Of a stretch of 64,000 nt of DNA, positions 57,895-64,000 are shown one piece after another. A program made the translations under genes and the position numbers. Source of the stretch: Linanthus parryae (lineage: Eukaryota > Streptophyta > Magnoliopsida > Ericales > Polemoniaceae); NCBI GenBank assembly GCA_023055425.1, contig JALGPY010000001.1, positions 117,657,057 to 117,721,056 of the forward strand. The letters are read 5' to 3'. Within the stretch, counting starts at the first letter, position 1. Every line of letters begins with the position of its first letter. The notes under the pieces are model-generated. The model was not told where the DNA came from. It saw nothing but the letters and a program-made list of their open reading frames with translations, and ran no database searches.

Positions 57895-58776
57895 TCAATA
57901 CTGATCCCATTTTGAGTACTTTGGCTAATGATATTGTTCCTTCTGTTAATTGTATTGAATCATCAAATTTATGGTATGTTAGACTTTGTCACTTAAATTT
58001 TGGTGCTCCAAAAAATATGATGAATTTAGAGCTGATTCATAAACACACCATAGAAAAGAATTTTAAATGTCAAGTATGTGTGTCTGCTAAACAAACAAGG
58101 AAACCTTTTCATAATGTTGTTAGGGATTCGGACTTGTTAGATTTAGCACACACGGACATTTGTGAATTTGGTAGTGTGTTAACTAAGGACCAATTTAGAT
58201 AATTCATTACCTTTATAGATGATTGTAGTAGATATTGTTATGTTTATTTACTTATACATAAGGATGAAACACTTAGTAAATTCCTTATTTATAAAACTGA
58301 AGTTGAAAAACAAACCAGTAAGGTACTTAAACGTTTGAGATCTGATAGAGGTGGTGAGTATACGAGTAACGCGTTTGATGAATTTTGTGCAAACAATGGA
58401 ATGATTCATGAAGTTACTCCTCCACACACACCCGAGTCTAATGGGGTTGCTGAACGAAAAAACAGAACGTTTGAAGATATGATTAACAGTAATGATTTTA
58501 AACTTTGGGTTGCCTAAATACATGTGGTGAGAGGCTTTGAATACGGCTTGCCATATTCTGAATATAGTCCCTCTGAAACACAAGGAGAAAACACCCTATG
58601 AGTTATGGAAGGGAAGGAAGACTAGTCTTAACTATCTTCGTGTGTGGGGGTGCCTTGCTAAGGTACTTGTACCTGTACACAAGAGGAAGATGCTAGGTCC
58701 TATGACTGTTGATTGTATCTTTCTGGGCTATCGAGAAACCACTACGGCTATGAGATTTTTTAGTAGTAAAATCTGA
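57873..58776 (+). pseudogene. Copia integrase
   Basis: After a frameshift the zinc-binding and core regions read LWYVRLCHLNFGAPK, CQVCVSAKQTRKPF and LAHTDICEFG. A TAA at 58200-58202 is followed in the same frame by FITFIDDCSRYCYVYL, RLRSDRGGEY and the ESNGVAERKNRTFEDM motif. Another stop (58515) and frameshift lead to the C-terminal part KTPYELWKGRKTSLNY and FLGYRETTTA (58537-58776). All catalytic motifs can be found but not in one frame. Confidence 0.9.
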
Positions 58777-59077
58777 CATAGACGGTATAGTGGCAAACAC
58801 GATAGTTGAATTTCGGGATGCAACATTCTTTGAGGATGTCTACCCTATGAAGACTGGTATACCTCAAGAATACTAACGGAGATCCATCTCACACATCTAG
58901 TTCTATTCCTGATCATGTGGAAAAGATAACAAATGTGGGGGCGGAATCGAGTAGTAGGTCTGTCCCTGAGGAAGTAGAGGAAACAAGAAGGAGTAAGCCT
59001 GCAAACGTAGTCAAGGATTTTGGAAGTGATTTGTCACTTACAATGTCGAGGAAGAACCTTTAACTTTCCGGCAGGCT

Positions 59078-60568
59078 ATGGATTCTTCTGAATCTAGGCA
59101 TTGGAATGGCGCTATAAAGAGTGAAATTGACTCTATTGTTTCTAATGGAACATTGGAGTTAGTTGATCTCCCTCCGAGGTGTTCTACTATCGGGTGCAGG
59201 TGGATCTTTAAGAGGAAGTTGAACCCAGACGGGTCAATAGATAAGTGCAAGGCTAGACTCGTTGCTAAGGGTTTTAGGCAAATGGAAGGTATTTATTACT
59301 TTGATACGTACTCTCCAGTTGCTAGGATGACAACAATCCGAATGCTTATAGCATTGGCTTCGGTCCATGGTCTTATCATCCATCATATGGATGTTAAGAC
59401 AACTTTTCTTCATGGTGATCCTGAAGAAGAGATTTATATGGATCAGCCTGAGGGTTTTGTTGCATCATGCAATGAAAGGAAAGTATGTAAGTTAATCAAG
59501 TCCCTATACGATTTGAAACAAGCTCCCAGGGATTGGCATAAAAAGTTTGATGAAACTGTTTTGCCGTTCTGTTTTATCATTTATGAAAGTGACAAGTGTG
59601 TCTACACCAAAGTTAAGGGTAGTGAATGTGTGATCTTATGCCTATATGTGGATGATATTTTATTGTTTGGAACCAATATTTAGATTATTAATAAGACAAA
59701 AACTTTCTTGAAGAGGCATTTTGAGATGAAGGATATGTTTGAGGCTAGTGTGATTCTTGGACTGAAGTTGACTCAGTCAGCTGAGGGAATAACCTCTTCT
59801 CGGTATCATTATATAGAGAATTCTATATTTGAGAAATATGGTTATTCACAGTGTAGAATCGCTAGTACACCATATGATCCTAAAATTGCCTTAGTCAAGA
59901 ATTCATCAGGTTTACCTATGTCTCAATTAAGATATTCTCAGATTATTGAAAGTTTGCAGTATCTTGCTAATTGTACTAGACCAGATATTTCATACTCTGT
60001 GTCTAAGTTGGCTAGATATATTAGTTGTCGAAACAGAACTCATTGGGATGCTCTTGATAGATTGCTTATATATCTGAAAGGCACAATTTACCTAAGTTTA
60101 CACTATAGGAGATTTCCTTGTGTACTTGAGGGGTACAGTGATGCAAGTTAGATAGCTAAGAAGTCTGGTTCCAATAGAGTGACGGGATAAGTGTTCACCT
60201 TGGCAGGTTGAGCAATATCCTGGAAGTCGACCAAACAGACTATTGTAACTCGTTCTAATTTTGAGCCTGAGTTGTGTGCGCTTGATGCCACAGGGACGGA
60301 GGCTGAATGGTTACACGGACTTATGTCCGCTATACATGTAGTAAGCAAACAACTTCCTGCTATTGCTATTCATTGTGATAGTCGAACGACTATCAACAAG
60401 ATAAGCAGTAAAAAGTATAATGCTAAAACAAGGAGGCACACCCAAGTTAGACTAAAGTCTATAAGGGGTTTAGTGTCTGATAGGATTATAGTTGTTGAGT
60501 TCATAGGAAATCGGAATAATACAGCTGATCCTTTGACTAAAAGGACTAGAACCTGCAGTGGTCCTTAA
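59078..60568 (+). pseudogene. Copia reverse transcriptase-RNase H
   Basis: 59078-59683 holds the RT fingers and palm (GCRWIFKRKLNPDGSIDKCK, HHMDVKTTFLHGD and LYVDDILLFG, with the YVDD site intact). A TAG at 59681-59683 interrupts it. The same frame goes on (59708-60151) with the RT C-terminus and GYSDAS, a stop, then RNase H end (60272-60568) with HTQVRLKSIRGLVSD and NNTADPLTKR. The stops lie in one frame, so point decay rather than rearrangement killed it. Confidence 0.9.
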
Positions 60569-61138
60569 GTCGAGGTTCGGGGTGGGACTGACAACCCATC
60601 ATCGTTCATCAACAGTGGGAACCCAATACACATGAGAGAAGATCCCTCAAAAGTGTATTCAATGTGGTAATAACAAGCTGTGAGGATGAACTGGTAGCAC
60701 CTTTTCTACATAGATGATACATTTGTATCGGAGTCTATCCCCTATAAACCTAAAAGGTACTGACACCGCCAGTGTAGCAAGAGTTATTCTAACTCTGAAT
60801 GGGGTCAAATCTTTGTGACGAGATGGTGGCAGTCATCTCTGGAGATGCCCAGCTAAGCAAATGTAATTGTGCGATCGCAATTAGAGGAAATGGTTATTCC
60901 TTGAAGCATTCGACGAACATGATCGAGACAAGACAATTAATGTCTCGAAGCCGTAGATTGGCACCATAGCCTTTGACTTGTCGTCTTCTATGGAGCATGA
61001 TTACACTTTCAAGGTGAAACATTCCATCTGAATCTGGTAGTCATCGAAGTAGAGGACTTAGGTGGGTTCAAACCCGGAAGGGTACCGACTCTGAAAACCA
61101 AGTCATGATGAGAATCATTTATGCATTTATGTATGGAT
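60569..61138. other. Non-coding 3' region of the Copia element
   Basis: Between RNase H and the PPT lies about 570 bp with no open frame. It is part of the element because it is bounded by pol and the PPT/LTR. Confidence 0.7.
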
Positions 61139-61149
61139 TTGTGGGGGAT
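61139..61149 (+). other. Polypurine tract of the Copia element
   Basis: TTGTGGGGGAT immediately precedes the LTR terminus TGTTAG at 61150. Confidence 0.8.
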
Positions 61150-62061
61150 TGTTAGAAAATGGATATTTGTTAGTATAATCCATAGAGAAAGTGAAGTTAC
61201 TTGGTAGCTTGAAAGAGCTTGAAACCAAGAAGGAAAATTAGTCCCACATTGTTACTCACAAGGGAGGTAGGTGGCTTTATATGGTATCACACACAAGAGT
61301 AGTGTATAACCACTAAGTTGTGTGGTGGACCATGTGTGTTCTTGTGTGCCTCGCGCGCGCGCACACACACACGCGCCGCATCGGACCGGACCGGACCGGG
61401 TTGAATGGCGATTTGGGCGAAATGTCTCGGCGTCTCGCGTACGCGAGGCGACCTCGCGTGAGGTTACAAATAAGTTTTGATCCATTACACACCAGTTTAA
61501 TTTTGTAATTAATGGGTGATTTTGTAATAGAATTAAAACGGTTTATACCACATTAATGGGAATTAATTGGGAGATAATGGCATCAGTTTTTGCATAGTGT
61601 TATGAATGGAGAAACGATTATGATGCGATTTTGATCTTCTGCGAAAATGAGCTTCAGACAATCTCTCTCTCTCTCTCTCTCCCAAAATCCGATCTGCTCG
61701 TGGAGTTCTTGGCGAGCTGGAGTGCTGATCGTCGTTGATCTTAGGCGTTGCTCTGACAAAGAAGATCAGAGCTGTTTTATCCTGGAAGAATCATCGCCGG
61801 CATCCCTACACAGTGTAAGTGGAGGCGATTATCTCTTCAAGAACAGTCAGGCCTTCTTGCAAGACCTGACGACTCAGCTCTTATCATCTCTTTCTGTTAC
61901 AGCTTTGATTAGAGGTATGGCTTCTAATTTCACGTCTTTTTATCAGTTTCTGATATGTGCACTTTTGCCTTCATGTTTTTGTTACATACGTTTCTGTGGC
62001 CATGATTTGTTAAATATTTATGTCTGTCTAAAATTGATAATTTTAGTGTTAATCACTAACA
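61150..62061 (+). repeat. 3' LTR of the 6.5-kb Copia element
   Basis: 912 bp, matching 55589-56494. It keeps the same alternating CG/CA run (61352-61376) and palindrome CTCGCGTACGCGAG (61434-61447), and has a longer (CT)n run (about 61664-61681). Confidence 0.92.
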
Positions 62062-62985
62062 TAAATAAACTATAATAAAATGAAAACAAAAATGAAAACC
62101 TTCTAGATAAATAGTGTGGGTTGTTCTTAAAACTTTAAAGCTCTTAGGTAGATGTGCATGTTGACATGGTAAATTTGTCATTTGATACCTAAAATAAGTA
62201 AGTAGTTTTGTAAGAAACACTTGCTCTGCAAAATTCAGTTCCCTAAACAAATTTATTACTTTTTTCAATAATATTAAGGACATCTATCTAACAAATTAGG
62301 ACGGTTTACGTTTCAAGAAATTGAAATGCTTTTTGGGTTATAGGATCAGTTTAATCTAAATCCTTGGATGACACAATCTTAATGATTTTTTATTTTTCGA
62401 AAAGGGATGGGGTAAAATTTTACGATTTAACAACTAGAATATTTGGACCACAATACTTCTCCCAGCTATTTTAAAAATATGAAATTTGAGTCCATATTAA
62501 ATTCCTAGGGACAACGATTATATTATTAGAGGAAGATTTTTGGAAACTACAGCATGTCACCACTATTTCATAGAGTTCTCATAAATTTTAGACCCCACAA
62601 ATTTTGAAGATTTTTTTTTTACTCCCGCATTGCTACTTCTTGGGACAAAACCTACGCCACTAATTTAGCTACTTTGTAATAATGCATAAAGTTATTATAA
62701 AAAAATATAAAACGATTAGTGGAGCAAATAAAAAAAATGTTACAAATATTTATCAGGCCAAATAGCATTTTCGAATAAAAATAGCAGACAATACAAGTTC
62801 GAAAGAGAGTTCTTACAATATTTTCTTCTGATTTGTTGTTATTCATCTCAGGTAGTGTCCTAAGGGTACGAGTTATCATTTAGTGCACAATATTATGAAA
62901 AAAAAAATATATTTTTGTATCATATCGTGAGTTAGATTGAACGGCCAAAGTGAGTTAATAAATAATGCATTGAGATTAACCTGGC
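62062..62985. other. AT-rich intergenic DNA
   Basis: No gene or repeat pair is supported. Several short A and T runs only. Confidence 0.5.
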
Positions 62986-63049
62986 CAAACTCAATACTTG
63001 CAAACTTTCAACGATGGCTGTATGGTGAACATTTCTCCAGAGAAAAACT

Positions 63050-63081
<32 letters not shown>

Positions 63082-63084
63082 AAC

Positions 63085-63167
<83 letters not shown>

Positions 63168-63348
63168 CACGGCATGTCACATTAGGCAGAAAACATATCA
63201 GCTCCGAAGAGCAAGTTATGACTATAGCCTTGTACAAAATTTAGTAACAAATTACAAACACTATTCCTCTATTTCCCACTATACTTGCAAACTTTTCAAC
63301 GATGGTGGCATGGTGACCATTCCTCCCCAGAAAAATTATAAATAATGA
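62986..63348. repeat. Duplicated block flanking a CAA/AAT microsatellite
   Basis: A block starting ATACTTGCAAACTTTCAACG at about 62993 recurs as TATACTTGCAAACTTTTCAA at about 63281, each continuing through ATGGTGNAC and CCAGANAAA-type words for about 60 bp. Between them, 63049-63166 is an uninterrupted (CAA)n/(AAT)n run, then about 115 bp of other sequence. An open frame through the repeat would encode poly-Asn, but this is simply the microsatellite. Confidence 0.75.
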
Positions 63349-64000
63349 TAATAGTAATTCTAAAATTGTTGTATTAATCGGGGAAGTTAGAAAAAGATGA
63401 AGCCACGACAGAGACAGAAGTCACTTTCTGGTATTCTCTTTCAAAAGATCGCACCCCCGGGTTTCCAGTATCTGATGGACGGCGATCAAACTGTCCATGT
63501 ACATCTCTTTGTCTGGGAGAAAGATTTATCCTCCTCTTATGATTATTCTTCTTCATGTATACTTTATTTATTGCTTCTTCTTCACTATCTGAAACGTATT
63601 TGACCAAAACATGTTAAGTTTTTCTACCACAAGTACAAATACTATTAGTTTTATCTTTCTTTTATGCACACAACCACAGTAGTATTTGTTTGACCTCCTA
63701 AAGCATGCGTTTCTTTCAGGAAGCATGTACATTCGTTGTTAGGCATAGAATTTCCCGACCATTTGATTATCATTATATTTTTGTTCGTTTTATATATTTA
63801 AACGTAGTATGTTCCAATACATTAGCAAGTGTGACTGAAAATGTAGGTTGGATTTTCTCAAGAAAAATTGTAGGTCGAAGCGCGATTAAGGTTTTAGAAG
63901 AGCCAAGCCCAAAAAAAAAAAAAAATGTTTTCCTTTGTTGCATTTTTGCATGTGAGAACTGGGAAGTAGTTGTCATGTATTACAAGAATCAAGCAAAAGT
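63349..64000. other. Unassigned DNA at window end
   Basis: Short open frames on both strands (63374-63607 and 63397-63603) show no recognised domain. A poly-A run lies at 63909-63924. Confidence 0.4.

Larger units (their letters stand above)
55589..62061 (+). mobile_element. Copia retrotransposon with both LTRs, 6.5 kb
   Basis: LTRs at 55589-56494 (906 bp) and 61150-62061 (912 bp) both start TGTTAGAAAATGGAT and end AACA. The + strand interior has gag, protease, integrase, RT and RNase H in Copia order, with several stops and two frameshifts, then about 580 bp of non-coding DNA and a PPT. The flanks TATAT and TAAAT may be a TSD with one mismatch. I could not identify a standard iMet PBS after the 5' LTR. 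The lineage is left open. Confidence 0.93.

Noticed and set aside
62998..63345. 115-aa open frame with a long poly-Asn run
   Set aside because: It is a translation of the CAA/AAT microsatellite; no other coding evidence.

Overview
This is a plant nuclear window, almost certainly from a eudicot. It has AT-rich intergenic DNA, one spliced R2R3-MYB gene with plant-type introns, and a very dense load of plant retrotransposons: Ty1/Copia, Ty3/Gypsy, L1-type LINE, TRIM, Helitron, hAT, MITE and tRNA-derived SINE. No bacterial, organellar or rRNA features are seen. The only convincing host protein-coding gene is the MYB gene (25456-26644).

Layout. 1-7200: the right part of a Ty3/Gypsy-type element with a decayed gag-protease on the + strand, no pol, a long broken antisense gene with plant-mobile-domain (PMD) similarity, then a PPT and the 3' LTR. 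7200-10286: poorly resolved repeat-like DNA with one hypothetical ORF. 10292-19385: a complete Copia element (minus strand, 5-bp TSD AGATG), SIRE-like in layout, with an extra ORF between pol and the 3' LTR and many copies of a short palindrome. 19391-24900: AT-rich intergenic DNA with a Copia remnant at 21.7-22.8 kb. 24.9-26.7 kb: SINE-like sequence, then the MYB gene. 27.9-28.5 kb: a small Helitron beside a MITE.

28655-46250 is a nest. An L1-type LINE (minus strand) was hit by a TRIM (29752-30187) and by a Gypsy-type solo LTR 'A' (30442-42330, TSD CATAC). LTR A contains a Copia solo LTR (30878-32255, TSD CCCTC) and a second, inverted copy of its own family, 'B' (33957-42126, TSD CGTAG). B contains a young chromovirus-like Gypsy element (35997-41461, TSD TTTTG), whose integrase/chromodomain end is replaced by a 407-bp piece of a hAT element. 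A near-identical source-like hAT copy, with 8-bp TSD, sits at 52084-52894 in the same window.

46.3-51.6 kb: a long AAT/ATT palindrome and a highly decayed Copia element. 54.5-55.4 kb: a SINE head and a broken RNase H-like gene. 55589-62061: another Copia element with both LTRs and several stops. 62-64 kb: AT-rich DNA with a trinucleotide repeat flanked by a short duplication.

The terminal motifs, PBS, PPT and TSDs were read directly from the sequence. Lineage names (SIRE-like, Tekay-like, Reina-like, TAR/Angela-like) are inferences from layout and remembered family hallmarks, without a database search.
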